DNA of 64,000 nucleotides from Serripes groenlandicus (GCA_031761405.1 JASEVX010000001.1:22773270-22837269), one strand, 5' to 3'; shown: positions 1-12,271, numbered from the stretch's first letter. Numbers and translations: made by a program. The notes: generated by a model not told the origin, from the sequence alone.

Positions 1-290
1 GTTCTTATGCTAGGCGTAAGAGCTTGTTTCCAGAATGTACATACTCCACTATATCCGCGAATGTTCTTATAGTCTAATCTCGGATTTGCGTCGTCTACCG
101 ATTTAGCGAGTACTTCATAATTACTATCACAGTCTTTTAAACGTTCTTTGTCAAAGTTCAATGTTCTTGAACACACAGAATATCATGTTGTTTTAAAATA
201 GTTTCAAGATAAACACCATTGCTCTTTACATTCTGAATGTTGATGGTTCCGATATTTATTATATCCGTATTGCCTCCAAGGAGGCCTGAC
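1..290 (-). pseudogene. LINE endonuclease fragment (non-LTR retrotransposon remnant)
   Basis: Read on the minus strand, the segment encodes the start of an apurinic-type endonuclease of a non-LTR retrotransposon. A stretch around 290-150 reads IGTINIQNVKSNG and then DILCVQEH, the N-terminal strand and the catalytic Q-E motif of the EEP fold. After a frame change, the part nearest base 1 reads NIRGYSGVCTFWKQAL, resembling the 'GGVA-W' strand of the same domain. The frame break and the stop after QEH show it is dead. It runs off the window edge, so any RT domain would lie at lower coordinates outside. The exact LINE clade cannot be told from this piece; CR1/L2/Jockey-like is a guess. Confidence 0.6.
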
Positions 291-337
291 ATAAAAAATG
301 CTGATCAGTATTTGATGGGTTTGTTTAAATTGGTTGT

Positions 338-1135
338 AGTTTTTAGCTCTACTGGCCAAAGGCCAGAAGGGCTTACGTCGTGGCGATTCGTCCGTCGTCC
401 GTCGTGCGTGCTTGCGTGCGTGCGTCCGTAAACAAGTTCTTGTTAACACGATACAGTCTTCACTTTTGATTGTATCTCAACCAAACTTATACAGTAGTTA
501 GATATCCATGAGAGCTCGGTTCTTTTCGAAAACCAGCCACAGATCCTCCCATGCATGACTGGATTATGGCCCTTGACATGGTCAAAATTGCTTTAAAAGA
601 GCTTGTTAACACGATACAGTCTTCACTTTTGATTGTATCTCAACCAAACTTATACAGTAGTTAGATATCCATGAGAACTCGGTTCCTTTCTAAAACCAGC
701 CAGATATGCTATAATAGAGCTTGTTAGCACGATACAGTCTTTATTTTTAGCTCTTCTGGCCAAAGGCCAGAAAGGCTTATGTCGTGGCGATTTGTCCGTC
801 GTGCGTACGTGCGTCCGTCCGTTCGTAAACAATTTCTTGTTAACACGATACAGTCTTCTAGATTGTATCTTAACCAAACTTATACAGTAGTTAGATATTC
901 ATGAGAGCTCGGTTCCTTTCGAAAACCAGCCAGACCTGCCCATGCATGACTGGATTATGGCCCTTGAAATTGTCAAAATTGCTATAATACAGCTTGTGAA
1001 CACAATAGAGCTTCCATTTACTATCTGATCTTCACCAAACTTAGATGGTATTTGAATATTGATGACATATTGGTTCCTTTTGAAACAAGCAAGATCAATG
1101 CCAGTAGAGCATAGGCCCTCATGGGCCTCTTGTTT
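338..1135. repeat. Old direct repeat, two units of about 405 bp
   Basis: The sequence 'actggccaaaggccagaa' recurs near 350 and near 755, each time followed by a CGTCC-rich stretch. The block beginning 'aacacgatacagtcttca' recurs near 438, 608 and 842. The copies are diverged and unequal. The right end reads 'catgggcctcttgttt', an ending that also appears near 2262, so this is probably a non-autonomous mobile element family rather than a local satellite. No coding content was recognised. Confidence 0.6.
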
Positions 1136-1663
1136 CAGTTCTATTTGAGCTGTATTTTTGGACCCTTTGTCTTTTTGGATTTGGTCTGGACGTATTGTAT
1201 TTCTGAGGTGACTTTGTTGTACTATGTTCTCTGGCATGCTATCTTGTCGTTGTGACTGTCGTATATCAGGTAGGTTCGTCTCCTTATGTTTGTGACTAAT
1301 TTCATTATTAGTGCCTAAATCTGGTTTCGGTACTTTTTTGGGGTGGTTTTGTGGTAGATCGAAAGACTGTCCTTTGCTTTGTAGCTGGGAAGAAGCATAC
1401 TGTTGATTTGCATGTACGGGTGTCGTTGTTCGGACCCGATAATCATGTCTATAATTTACTGTAGTAGGTCGTGCCGCTTGAAGAGGTCCATGCCGAGGTT
1501 GCGTCGTTTGTTTCTGAGCATTTTGTGAGGGTATCCCAATTGTAATTTTGTTTGGTATAATAAAAAAAAAAAAAATATTGCATGGCTTCCAGTGTGCTTC
1601 GCCTCGGGTAACGGTATTATCCTCATGTTGACAATATGTACTGTCACACTGGAAGCCATGCAA
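899..1663 (-). CDS. Open frame of 254 codons, possibly a retroelement ORF1 remnant
   Basis: A long minus-strand frame whose middle part (about 1550-1140) is rich in Gln, Asn, His and Lys with no membrane segment or recognisable catalytic motif. Its first 30 codons cross a hairpin and an A-run, and its last 80 codons run into the 405-bp repeat, so the whole frame is unlikely to be one natural protein. It has the same orientation as the LINE endonuclease fragment at 290-1 and lies where an ORF1 would be, so a retroelement ORF1 or linker is possible. This is inference from position and composition only. It may equally be a chance opening in repeat DNA. Confidence 0.2.
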   Translation of the reverse strand: MHGFQCDSTYCQHEDNTVTRGEAHWKPCNIFFFFIIPNKITIGIPSQNAQKQTTQPRHGPLQAARPTTVNYRHDYRVRTTTPVHANQQYASSQLQSKGQSFDLPQNHPKKVPKPDLGTNNEISHKHKETNLPDIRQSQRQDSMPENIVQQSHLRNTIRPDQIQKDKGSKNTAQIELKQEAHEGLCSTGIDLACFKRNQYVINIQIPSKFGEDQIVNGSSIVFTSCIIAILTISRAIIQSCMGRSGWFSKGTELS

Positions 1664-1664
1664 T
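1577..1664. repeat. Inverted repeat with 20-bp perfect arms
   Basis: The arm attgcatggcttccagtgtg at 1577-1596 is exactly complementary to 1645-1664. The 48-bp spacer contains 'cgcctcgggtaacggtatta'. An A-run of 13 lies immediately to the left. It could be a small foldback element or the end of one. No target duplication was seen. Confidence 0.75.
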
Positions 1665-1759
1665 TTTTATATAGTGTTAATTAAAAGTGACAGAAAGATT
1701 GGACATTTTTCCAGTGGACACATATTATTTAGTAAATTATTAAAAGATTTTATGTTTAT

Positions 1760-2275
1760 AAATATACAATCTTGTGTTCCTTTGGGTACCCTTTACCAAG
1801 ATCGTTAAAATATTTCCGATCCGTTGCAAAACATGGCCGCCAGGGGACGGAGCTTGTTTTCCTTATATGTGCATTGTAAAATCTTTAAAAATGTTCTTGT
1901 CAAAAAGACCTGGCATGATTTAAAGATAATTTGACACAAATCTTCATTGGGGACCTTCTATCAAAATTGTTCAAATTAATCCAATCCACTGAAAAACATG
2001 GCTGCCAGGGGTGGGGCTTGTTTTCCTTATATGTGCATTGTAAAATCTTTAAAAATCTTCTTGTCCAAAAGCACCTGCCTGATTTAAAAATTATTTGGCA
2101 CAAATGCTCCTTGGTTAACCTTCTACCAAGGTTGTTCAAATTAATCCGATCCGTTGAAAAACATGGCCACCAGGGGGTTGCTTGTTTTCCTTATATATGT
2201 ATGGAGTAAAAAACTTTGAAAACTATTGAAGTTCTATTAAATGAGGTGAGCGATATAGGGCCATCATGGCCCTCT
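1760..2275. repeat. Tandem repeat of about 165 bp, three units
   Basis: The motif 'acatggccgccaggggacgg' and its variants recur at about 1831, 1995 and 2161, each followed by 'cttgttttccttatatgtgc'. The last unit ends in 'ccatcatggccctcttgt'. No supported coding frame. Confidence 0.75.
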
Positions 2276-2349
2276 TGTATTGTACATGTATAATTTACTT
2301 TTTTTTATCATATTATGTAATTCTGGATGTCCTTTTGCACCAGAATGTG

Positions 2350-2795
2350 TTAACCCTTTCCAACATAGAGAGTTATTTCTAACACCTGCAGCAGACGCTT
2401 TTTTGAAACACTGTCAAAAGGAGAAAATGATCAATCATGATGAGCAATTTCTCTTTTTGCCAAAATGTTCACAACTGTTAAATAATTACACACATTTACG
2501 GAGATTTCCCATATTTTGCTTATATGTATTATAACCTTTCCCTTGATATAGATACATTCTGATGCCTCTGCAGCAGACAGCTTTCTGACAACATAGTGAG
2601 AAAGAAGAAATTGCTCATAACAAGCAATTTCTCGTTTTGCCACAATGTTTACCACTTTTAGTCATCCCTTCAATTATAGAGATTTTCTATTGTTGACAAA
2701 ATATGTCAGTCATCTGCTGCAGATTTGTTGTATGTGTGAAAGGGTTAAAAGTCTTCTGCTGCAGATTTGTTGTATACATGTGGGAAAGGGTTAAT
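2350..2795. mobile_element. TTAA-flanked MITE (family P), two copies plus a tail
   Basis: Two adjoining copies of the window's commonest element: 2350-2535 and about 2535-2747, then an isolated right end at 2748-2795. Hallmarks are 'ttaaccctttcc' at the left, 'tctgcagcagac' just inside, a hairpin core around 'gaaattgctcat', and 'tgtgaaagggttaa' at the right. The repeated right end suggests partial tandem duplication or insertion of one copy into another. Confidence 0.8.
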
Positions 2796-2982
2796 TGCTA
2801 TTAATTATTTGTCCTTTAAAAGATTAATTTTTCCTTTATTCATAGAGAATTTGCATAATTTACACAGATCTTGATGCTGTCTTCTACTTCCGATTTTCAG
2901 TTTGCAGGACATGGTTAATTCTGTCCACTGCTCATGCCTATAATATGTTGATAGCTACACTTGAAAACATTGTTTGCTTAAT

Positions 2983-3171
2983 TAACCCTTTCCCACCTTT
3001 AGACGCTTTCTGACGCCTCTGCAGCAGACGACTTTTGAAAAAATTATTGCAAAAGTAGAAATTGCTCATGATTGGACAAAATATTTCAACTTTGTTTAAC
3101 AGTCAACCCTTTCCCTCAAACAACAATTCTGCAGCAGACGACTTTGAACATATTTTGTCAAAAAATAGAAA
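2983..3171. mobile_element. Decayed family P MITE fragments
   Basis: Starts 'ttaaccctttcccacc' with the 'gcagcagacgac' block. The hairpin core is degraded, and a second left-end-like block begins near 3114. The fragment ends abruptly at the first unit of the 68-bp satellite, whose array start cuts the element. Confidence 0.7.
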
Positions 3172-4228
3172 AGCATGTAGCCACATATCTACCCTAATTA
3201 CTGGTCACAAGGATTGTTTCGAATAAAGCGCTATGTACCAGCATGTAGCCACATATCTAACCTAATTACTGGTCACAAGGATTGTTTCGAATAAAGCGCT
3301 ATGTACCAGCATGTAGCCACATATCTACCCTAATTACTGGTCACAAGGATTGTTTCGAATAAAGCGTTCTGTACCAGCATGTACCCACATATACACCCTA
3401 ATTACTGGTCACAAGGATTGTTTAGAATAAAGCGTTCTGTACCAGCATGTAGCCACATATACACCCTAAATGCTGGTCACAAGGATTGTTTCGAATAAAG
3501 CACTATGTGCCAGGATGTAGCCACATATCTACCCTAATTATTGGTCACAAGGATTGTTTAGAATAAAGCGTTATGTACCAGCATGTAGCCACATATGTAC
3601 CCTAATTACTGGTTACAAGGATTGTTTCGAATAAAGCGTTATGTACCAGCATGTAGCCACATATCTACCCGAATTACTGGTCACAAGGATTATTTCGAAT
3701 AAAGCGTTATGTGCCAGCACGTAGCCACATATCTACCCTAATTACTGGTCACACGGATTGTTTCGAATAAAGCGTTCTGTACCAGCATGTAGCCACATAT
3801 GTACCCTAATTATTGGTCACAAGGATTGTTTAGAATAAAGCGCTATGTGCCAGCATGTAGCCACATATACACCCTAAATACTGGTCACAAGGATTGTTTC
3901 GAATAAAGCGCTATGTGCCAGCATGTATCCACATGTCTACCCTAATTACTGGTCACAAGGATTTTTTCGAATAAAGCGTTATGTACCAGCATGTAGCCAC
4001 ATATACACCCTAAATGCTGGTCACAAGGATTGTTTCGAATAAAGCGTTATTTACCAGCATGTAGCCACATATCTACCCTAATTACTGGTCACAAGGATTG
4101 TTTCGAATAAAGCGCCATGTGCCAGCATGTATCCACATATCTACCCTAATTACTGGTCACAGGGATTGTTTCGAATAAAGCGCCATGTGCCAGCATGTAT
4201 CCACATATCTACCCTAATTACTGGTCAC
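3172..4228. repeat. Satellite of 68-bp units, about 15.5 copies
   Basis: The unit begins agcatgtagccacatatcta and contains 'actggtcacaaggattgttt'. Starts at 3172 and 3240 give the 68-bp period, kept throughout. Units differ by a few substitutions, and some variants (for example 'ctaaatgctggtcacaagga') recur in alternate positions, pointing to past multi-unit exchange. There is no coding frame beyond chance. Confidence 0.92.
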
Positions 4229-4348
4229 AATAATTTTATCCGCAAGCGATCGGCTTACGAAAACCAGACTGTAAATCAAGACATAAACGGTGACATGTGT
4301 GTTCCTGCAAAAATGAGCTACAATGAACTAGACTGAAACGTATATTAT

Positions 4349-4568
4349 ATGAGCCATCCCGCGAGAAAACCAACATTGTGGACTCGGGCTTACCCGGATA
4401 GACACTTTTCGCATCATGTGGATTTTCCGTTTCTAGAATCATTACTCTATACATCTATCCCCCTCATACGGAATGTGTTGGCCACGATCAGTCTGCGCGG
4501 ACTACGCAGGCTGATCTGGTTCGATACATTACGCAGAGATGTTGGTTTTCTCGCGGGACGGCTCACAG
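4349..4568. mobile_element. GAGCC-type MITE (family G)
   Basis: The ends are complementary: 'gagccatcccgcgagaaaac' at the left and 'ttctcgcgggacggctca' at the right. The interior carries short palindromic GC blocks such as 'tgcgcggactacgcaggctg', 'gtttctagaatcattactct' and 'tctatccccctcatacgg'. It is too short to encode a transposase, so it is non-autonomous. Related copies are at 27.8, 34.7, 36.6 and 51.4 kb. Confidence 0.8.
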
Positions 4569-5066
4569 TGTGTTCAAATTAGATATAATGCAGAAGAATT
4601 TCATTATGTGTAGGTTGCAAATTGGCCTGCTTCGAAATTCAGCATTGCGTTGCGTCTATATGTGTGAAAGGGTTAAAAAGGAATCTGTTTGTTTGTTTGT
4701 TTGTTTGCTTGCTTCCTTTATTTCCCATATATATTTGGAGATTTCTTTACATACAAATATCAGTTATGAATATAACAATTTAACAAATCAATTTAAATAC
4801 AAATTTCTTTCACTCATGCTCACATGTTATTATTACTCATTCAATCACTGCCCGGCTCATTCGCCCAAGCACCCATTCACTCACTCGCTAATTCTCTCAA
4901 CCATTCACACATGGCATATTACTTTTCAAAATGTATACATTGAGCCCTGTTTTATTAGACTATAGTTTGTGTTGGACTTCTTGGATATACGAGTAAACAT
5001 TTGATCAGATATGATTTAGGTATATTAGCAAATGTCTCTCTTATTTATAGTATTTGGTATTGACAT

Positions 5067-5276
5067 TTAACTCTTTCGGCGCCAAAGGCAATATTGATGT
5101 TTTTGCAAACAATACAGATTGAGGTGAGTCAGCTCGTAACTGTCTCACCTGAAATCAGCAGTGTTTGCCTTTTAATTATCAAAATAGTTGAAAACAATTA
5201 TTACATAAGAAATGGAGACGCTTGATTTTGAACATGGAAGAGTCTATTTTAAACAATTCGGCGCTGAAAGAGTTAA
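5067..5276. mobile_element. TTAA-flanked MITE, CTCTTTC-type ends
   Basis: Left end TTAACTCTTTCGGCGCC and right end GGCGCTGAAAGAGTTAA are inverted repeats that include the TTAA duplication at both sides. Length is about 202 bp between the TTAA sites. It is a different family from family P but has the same target preference, which fits a piggyBac-type transposase. A 66-codon plus-strand frame starts inside it and runs past its right end; I do not treat that as a gene. Confidence 0.75.
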
Positions 5277-7599
5277 GGCTTTGGTCAATAAAGATTGCCA
5301 ACATGAGGACACCGAGGACTCAGACGAGAGCGTCCATACACTTGATCTACTTACAGTGAAATATAGCCAGACGCAAAATACAATTTTAAACCTACGTGTA
5401 CATATAACCTGACAATATTTACCTTGGGTTGACATTTATGCAATAAAGATGTATTATCATAAAAAACATGTATCAGTTTTAAAACTGTATGCCGTTATTT
5501 TGAACTGATGGTATTTTCATTAAATACGATAGATATTCAGGTGAAAAATCATAAAGGCCAGGATCAAGTTCATTTTGTCTACCTAAATCTATAAAGGTGA
5601 CAGAGGATAGATGCGAATTAGGCCCCCGTCGATATTTCATATATGTAGAGGGTGTGAATTTGAATTGATTTCTTTATTGATGTTCATCAAGTGAAGCACA
5701 AAACATGTGTTGAAAATATGAAAATGTGTATATGCTAGCTCTTATCGTGTTGGAGAGCTTCCCAAGAGGAGGTAGTTCTGAGTATCATTGAGTATCTGCT
5801 GTCTGCTGTAAATTCAGGTATTTCAACTAAGCCTTTCTACCAGAAGAATCCTGATGGCATGGTACTTTGAACACATTTCCTGGTTAAGCATTGGTTGATT
5901 ATTAAGTATGCGTTTTTGAATTCCCTCCTGCATTTTTCCAGGAAGTAAGGACCTTGATCGATCATTGACAGCATTGTGAAAGAGGGTAAGGTTACTCATT
6001 GATGGAAATGCCTCCTTTCCGCACCATTGTTCTCATAAATAATTAACTGCATGATACGTCAAAAGTCGTATGCCAATATTGGGTAATTATATAATTGATT
6101 TTACCATAACAAAAACTCGTTGCAATTAATATACTAGTGATTTAGAGAATAAAAAAAAAAGTTGATGTAACCGTAGTACTAAGAAAGTATATTATTCTTT
6201 TGTAGGAGTTTAACCCATTTACTGATAGGCATAGTTGAGAGCATGAAAATGTGAAATTGCTCAACGAGTGCAGGCTCATCCTTTCTTGAAACGCTCTTCA
6301 TAAAAGAAAAACATCTACAAAGTGCGTAAAATATTGTCTGTATCGGAGAAAGGGTTAACTAATATTTGCTCGATGTTTTATTACATGTAACAACTTGTTC
6401 AATTTATCATGTAGAGTTGAGGATCTTTTTATACTTCCCATCTGCATGGGAGTAAGGGTTAAATAATATGTGAATGATATTTATCACGTGAAACAACTTG
6501 TTCATGTGGAGTTGAGATGATCCGTTATACTTATACATTTGATGATAACCTGAGGAATACTCAGCGGTGTTCACTGGCGTCCCAACTTGTAAATCTTGTA
6601 TTGCTTTACTTAATTTAGAACGTATTGGACCAACACATTCCTTGAAGGACAAGCAGTGAAGGTCACTGTGGCGTCCCAAGGTAACCGAAAGGTCATTTTC
6701 TTTAATTAATTTGATTTATTACACAAATTATTATCAGAATTTTCTTATGTTGGCATCATTTGCTATACAAATATATTTGTTTAAACCTTAATGCTTTGTC
6801 GTTTAAAATTAGACTATTCAATCGACAAAAGTGCAAAAAACAATACAATGATTATTGTCCCGCCCACTTTCAACAGTGTGTTATGACAATTTTTTTAATG
6901 CCTACATTAAACGTAATATATCTGTCAACCAATCAATATTTTGCTTCTTTAATTGCAATGACCAATGAAAAAAATGGCCTGTCACGGCTAATGATTTTGG
7001 TAAAAAGTGACAGTTATCTGATTGGACAACTTTTATTTTTTAACGCTTTACCTCATAGACGGTTCTAAAATAATAAATACAAAATCTGGGCAATTGGAAA
7101 TAGGGTCTTGTTATCAGGGGAAATTATTGAGAGTGAAGGTGAACTTGCCCAGGGACACTATTTAACATATACATGCAACAAAGTGCCCATAATTTGACAA
7201 AGATGAGAGATTTCACCTTCTCACACAATGATTTCAAAAGTCATATGTTCATGGGACTTAGAATGAATTCTGTTTGGGGGACTGAAATAACCTCCAATCG
7301 ATACATGTTGGGGTAAGATGATAATCGAATAGCATATTTCTTAAGCTCACATTGAGTAAAGGTTTTTCAGATACAATCTCACAATAATCTGACATGTAAT
7401 CATAAGTACACACAGAAGTGTAATAAATTATTTCATTTTTGAGATATCTCATTCACCAAACATGCGTTTTTACATTTTTCTTAACAAATTTGTTCCTAGG
7501 AGTGTGTTTAGGCGACAGTGTGCTGCTATTAATTGTGGAATTTGTCCATTTTCAGTTAGCAAGTATTCAGTAACGATTTTTCTACATAAACTACCAAGT
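5277..7599. other. No gene recognised
   Basis: AT-rich DNA with stops in all frames. A worn family P MITE is recognisable at about 6205-6356 by its 'gagaaagggttaac' end. A diverged direct repeat of about 100 bp lies at 6360-6530 ('acaacttgttca' twice, each followed by 'gtggagttga' or 'gtagagttga'). No splice-flanked coding segment was recognised. Confidence 0.5.
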
Positions 7600-9205
7600 G
7601 GATAATCTTAAGATTCACTCGTACAATTGCCGTGGTCTTTAAAAAACAACAGTAAGAAGCGCCAAGATTTGTTCAATTTATTCAAAGAAAAAAATACGTA
7701 TATTCTATGCCTACAAGAAACTCACTTCACTGAATGCATTGTAAAAAATATACGCTGAGTGGAATGGAAGCTGTTTCTTTAGCCATGGTACATCCAACTC
7801 AAAAGGTGTTGCAATACTACTTAAAAAGCAGCTAGACATTAAAATACTCAATTTTAAACCGTGGTCTTTAAAAAACAACAGTAAGAAGCGCCAAGATTTG
7901 TTCAATTTATTCAAAGAAAAAAATACGTATATTCTATGCCTACAAAAAACTCACTTCACTGAATGCATTGTAAAAAATATACGCTGAGTGGAATGGAAGC
8001 TGTTTCTTTAGCCATGGTACATCCAACTCAAAAGGGGTTGCAATACTACTTAAAAAGCAGCTAGACATTAAAATACTCAATTGTAAAAAATATGAAAATG
8101 GAAATTTTTTAATTCTGGAACTAATTTTCTGCGATACTACGTTTAAACTTATCACTTTGTATGCACCTAATATTGATGATCCAAACTTTTTTACAATTAT
8201 TTTCAGTGAAATTGACTCCCTTTCAAATACGGAAAATTATATTATATTCGGAGACTTTAACTTAGCACTTGGTCCCAATTTAGACTATGAAAATTACAAA
8301 TCGTGTAATCATAATAAAAAAGCAAGGAAAGTAGTTCAAAGTAATATGAATGATAGAAATCTCGTAGATCCTTTTAGGGAGTTACAGGGAAACTCAAGAA
8401 AGTACACGTGGAAACGGCTCACACCTTTACAAAAAGGCAGGCTTGACTTTTATTTAATAACTAGCGACATGAAACAATTCTTAAGGAATTGTGATATCGA
8501 TTTAAGCTATAAATCTGATCACTCAATTACTGTGTTAGAATTACAGTTTTCGGATGTTAAACACGGAAAATGTTTATGGAAATTCAACAATTCATTACTT
8601 CATGATATTGATTATATAAATTGCATAAATGAAAAAATCGATGAAATCATACGTCAATACTGCTTGCCTGTTTATGACACTGATTATGTCTTAAATATGG
8701 ATAGGTCACAAATACAATTAGTCATTAATGATCAACTTTTCTTGGAAACCCTTTTAATGGAGATACGTGGAAAGACTATCTCATTTTCTAGCTACAGAGC
8801 CAAAGAAATAAATAAGTATGAGAAGTCACTTTTATCCGAAATTCTAAATATAGAAACTTGCTTAGATGAAAATAATAAAGAAAGACTTCTTCAACTTCAA
8901 TCTGAATTACACGAATTAAGACAACAAAAACTTAAGGGGTACTTTGTACGGTCACGGTCAAAATGGATTGATGATGGCGAAAAGGTGACGAACTATTTTG
9001 GTAATCTTGAAAAACAACACAATTCATCAAAATCCATAAAATTTATCGAAAAACAAGACGGAACAAAAATCTTTTGTCAAGATGAAATACTGAATGAAAC
9101 AAAAATATTTTATGAAAACTTATATAGCGAACAAGATACCTCAAAATAGTTCAATTTGGAAGAGTTTTTGCAAAATTCAAGAGTAAATAAGTTAAACGGT
9201 TTTAT
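7600..9205 (+). pseudogene. L1/Tx1-like LINE, 5' part: endonuclease domain
   Basis: Encodes the EEP endonuclease of an L1/Tx1-type non-LTR retrotransposon, which nicks target DNA for reverse transcription. The N-terminus (KIHSYNCRGL, then ILCLQETHF) starts near 7608. The main open part is 8157-9149, with IIFGDFNLAL early, GRLDFYLI in the middle and SDHSITVLEL later, the expected order of EEP motifs. It is inactive: there is a frameshift after the N-terminal strand, a 229-bp internal tandem duplication, and a stop at 9147-9149 just before the point where another LINE is inserted. Confidence 0.85.
7630..8087. repeat. 229-bp tandem duplication inside the LINE endonuclease
   Basis: 'ccgtggtctttaaaaaacaa' occurs at 7630 and again at 7859, and the two 229-bp copies are nearly identical (for example 'ctacaagaaactc' against 'ctacaaaaaactc'). 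Both copies encode the same QETHF-containing stretch. The duplication is local and post-dates insertion of the LINE. Confidence 0.9.
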
Positions 9206-9651
9206 AGCAAAACAATTTTAACTTTTAAATTAACAACAAGTAACTTATACTTTAAACGACCAAGTGTGCATAAATTTATAGAAATGATGCAATCTTCAAA
9301 CAAATGTATTATCAAAAACCTAGGAAAATATGTTTATGAAGCACTTGCTTTGCGTAGTTCACTTAATGATTAGTAAAGTGTACCTTGTTAAACTGTCATA
9401 AAACACCGTTCGAATTTTTTAAGTAATAGCAATTGTTATAGTTAGATGTATTGAATAAATGTACTGCATGTACGTTCAACCTCCATTTTAAGATCTTAGG
9501 GAGGATAATTCGAGAGATTATTATTTACTTTTGTGTTCTGTACTTTTGTATTTTTTTTTACACATTCACGTAGGATATGTTATGTTAATATGTTTGTACG
9601 ATGATGATCTGGATTTAAGATCAAATCAATAAACTTATGTTCTGTTCTGTT
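9206..9651 (+). mobile_element. 3' fragment of a second LINE inserted in the first
   Basis: A short frame ending with the stop at 9371-9373 reads RPSVHKFIEMMQSS, then KNLGKYVYEALALRSSL, like the C-terminus of a CR1/Jockey-type LINE polyprotein. It is followed by an AT-rich 3' UTR ending 'cttatgttctgttctgt'. The host LINE resumes directly after this with LKNMNNDKSPG. This is a 5'-truncated copy inserted in the same orientation. The left junction is estimated to within about 10 bp, and part of the host coding sequence appears lost at the junction. Confidence 0.75.
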
Positions 9652-11885
9652 TAAAAAATATGAATAATGACAAAAGTCCCGGATGTGATGGATTTACGGC
9701 AAATTTTTATAAAGTATTCTGGTCCAAAATTGGTCATTTTGTTGTAAGATGTCTAAACTATGCATATATTAACGACTCATTTTCAAGTAATATCAAATCC
9801 GGAATAATTATATGTATCCCTAAAGCTAATAAACCTAAACAGTTCTTAAAAAATTGGAGACCTATAACCCTATTAAATGTATTGTACAAATTAGTTTCGG
9901 GAACAATAGCAAACAGACTAAAAACAGTACTGGACGAGTTAATCTCAAATGACCAAACTGGTTTTCTAAAAGGGCGTTTTATAGGAGAAAATACTCGATT
10001 GGTCTATGATGTGATGAAATATTGTGAAGACAATAATATTCCAGGACTTCTGATGCTAATCGATTTTGAAAAAGCCTTCGATTCTGTTTCTTTTGATTTT
10101 ATCTCAAAAACTCTTGATTACTTTAAATTTGGTCCTATGTTCAAAACGTGGATACAATCATTTTTATACAATACTCAGGTAAGCGTTCAGTTAAATGGCT
10201 TCCTGTCGGAATTCTTTACTGTTAAAAGGAGCTGTCGCCAAGGGGACCCCGTTTCGGCTTATATCTTCATCCTGTGCTCGGAAATTTTAAGTATCAAAAT
10301 AAAACAATGCAAAGACATTAAAGGTATACAAATAAAGGAAACGGAATATCTCATTAGTCAATTTGCTGATGACACCACTTTGCTCTTAGACGGGACAGAA
10401 AATTTATTGAAAAGTGTTTTAAAAGTTCTGAATACATTCTCTATTATATCGGGATTAAAATGTAATTTCGATAAAACAAAGCTTATCTGGATTGGATCGC
10501 GCAAATATAGTATACACTCAATAAAAACAAAGTGGAAATTAACCTGGGGAGAAACGCAGTTTAAGTTACTGGGCATTATTTTTGACGTGAACCTTAACAA
10601 AATGAATGATTTAAATTTTGAGCCAAAACATAAAAGCCTTTCTAAATGTATATCTTATTGGAAAAGAAGGAAATTAACACCTATTGGTAGAATAACAGTC
10701 GTAAAATCACTCCTTATTCCAATTTTAACACATTTATTTATTAGCCTTCCGTCTCCAAAAGCAGACATTATAAAAAACTTAAATGAAACGCTGTATATAT
10801 TCGTTTGGGATGGAAGAGCTAAAATAAAACAAACAATTTTCATTAAAGGTTTTGAGGAAGGGGGTTTAAAAATGATAGATATCAAAAGTTTTATCTCTAG
10901 CATGAAATTAAAATGGCTAAACAGTGTAAAGAACTTAATAACTTGTTAAAATAACAAATGCTATGAAATGATATACAATTTATTTGACGTAAGAAAAATA
11001 ATTAATTTAGAAAAAATCTTTAGTGAACTAACTTCAAAAACCGTGAAAAACGATTTTTGGATTGACGTATTAAAATCGTACATAGAATACATAAACAAAA
11101 TTAAAACCAACTCTTGGGATAAGATATTAAACATGCCTTTGTTCTACAATGAACATTTTAAAATCAATTCGAAAGTTATATATATCAAAGAATTGTATGA
11201 TAGAGGATTTAGAATGGTGAGAGATCTAATGTATAACAATGGGAATTTTATCAGCTTAGAAAAATATTGAGGCCATTTTAGGTAAAAAATTTAACTTTTT
11301 AGTGTATTATGGTTTATTGAAAACAGTTCAAACGTTTATAAGGAAATTCTTAATAATAAAGATACAAATAAATTAATTTATAAAACACTTACTAGTAACG
11401 AGGAAACTCCTACTAGTCAAAAGAAATGGGAATCTCTTTACCCTAATATACACTTTAATTGGAGAGAGAGATACGGGAACACGTTTAAATGTACTAAAGA
11501 TTCATATATTCAATGGATGCAAACGAAAATTGTTCATAGATTTTTCCCCACTAATTCCCTCCTACAAAAAATGAATCTTAAGCCAAGTAACATATGCTCT
11601 TTTTGTAATAAAAGAGAAGAAACGCTACTCCATTTATTTTATGAATGTGAAAAGGTTAAACCAATTCTACAACATTTAATATCAATGGTAAGAGAAATAG
11701 ACCCATTAATACAAATAAATAGCGCTAAAGTTCTTATAGGTACATGTAATTCTGATTATAAAGTAGATACGATGTTGTTAAATTTCAAAAGATATATAGT
11801 TTCTTGCAAATCCACTACAACTCATTTATATATGCGTCAAACAACTTTGAAAAGACTAAGTCAAAGGTATGGAGTCTCACTATAA
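9652..11885 (+). pseudogene. L1/Tx1-like LINE, 3' part: reverse transcriptase and zinc-binding tail
   Basis: Continues the LINE begun at 7600. The RT shows NDKSPGCDGF (motif 1-2 region), IIICIPKANKP, NWRPITLLN, QTGFLKGRF, LLMLIDFEKAFDSV (motif A), CRQGDPVSAYIF and the active-site block QFADDTTLLL near 10360. In-frame stops lie at 10947-10949 and 11268-11270, with a further frameshift near 11300. A C-terminal Cys-His cluster, CSFCNKREETLLHLFYEC at about 11595-11650, matches the zf-RVT tail usual in this clade. RQGDP and the zinc tail argue for L1/Tx1 rather than CR1. The element cannot make a functional protein. Confidence 0.9.
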
Positions 11886-12010
11886 ATGAAAGAACAATCA
11901 TTGAATAAAGTTGAAAACGTTATGGCAAAAGAAGAATTTGCTCATTTATGATCGATTTATACTTTTGCCACAATGTTTTAATAAGTATAATAAGGAAAAT
12001 AGTAAGGCAT
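11886..12010. mobile_element. Decayed family P MITE core
   Basis: 'gaacaatcattgaataaagt' followed by 'ggcaaaagaagaatttgctc' and 'cttttgccacaatgtttt' is the hairpin core and flank of family P. The terminal TTAACCC ends are not recognisable. It abuts the end of the LINE reading frame. Confidence 0.55.
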
Positions 12011-12271
12011 TTATAAAGTTGTGTATTGAAATAAACAAAAGGTAAAGGAAATTGCACCTGATTGTTATTATTTACAAACAATAGGCACGAGTGTATATAT
12101 GATTATATATCTTTAAAAAGCGTAACAACAAGAAACACTTAGATCTACATTAACCTTAAAAATCTCCCATTATCTTGCTGGCATATTTTGAAAAGTTTCA
12201 TTGATTGGAGGTTGACACCGTTTACAGCCGTATTTCATTGCAATGCATATTGCGTAGAAGACAGTGGTGCA

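Noticed and set aside
4236..4582. Small plus- and minus-strand genes near 4.4 kb
   Set aside because: Both cover a family G MITE and its flank; similar frames occur at each MITE copy.
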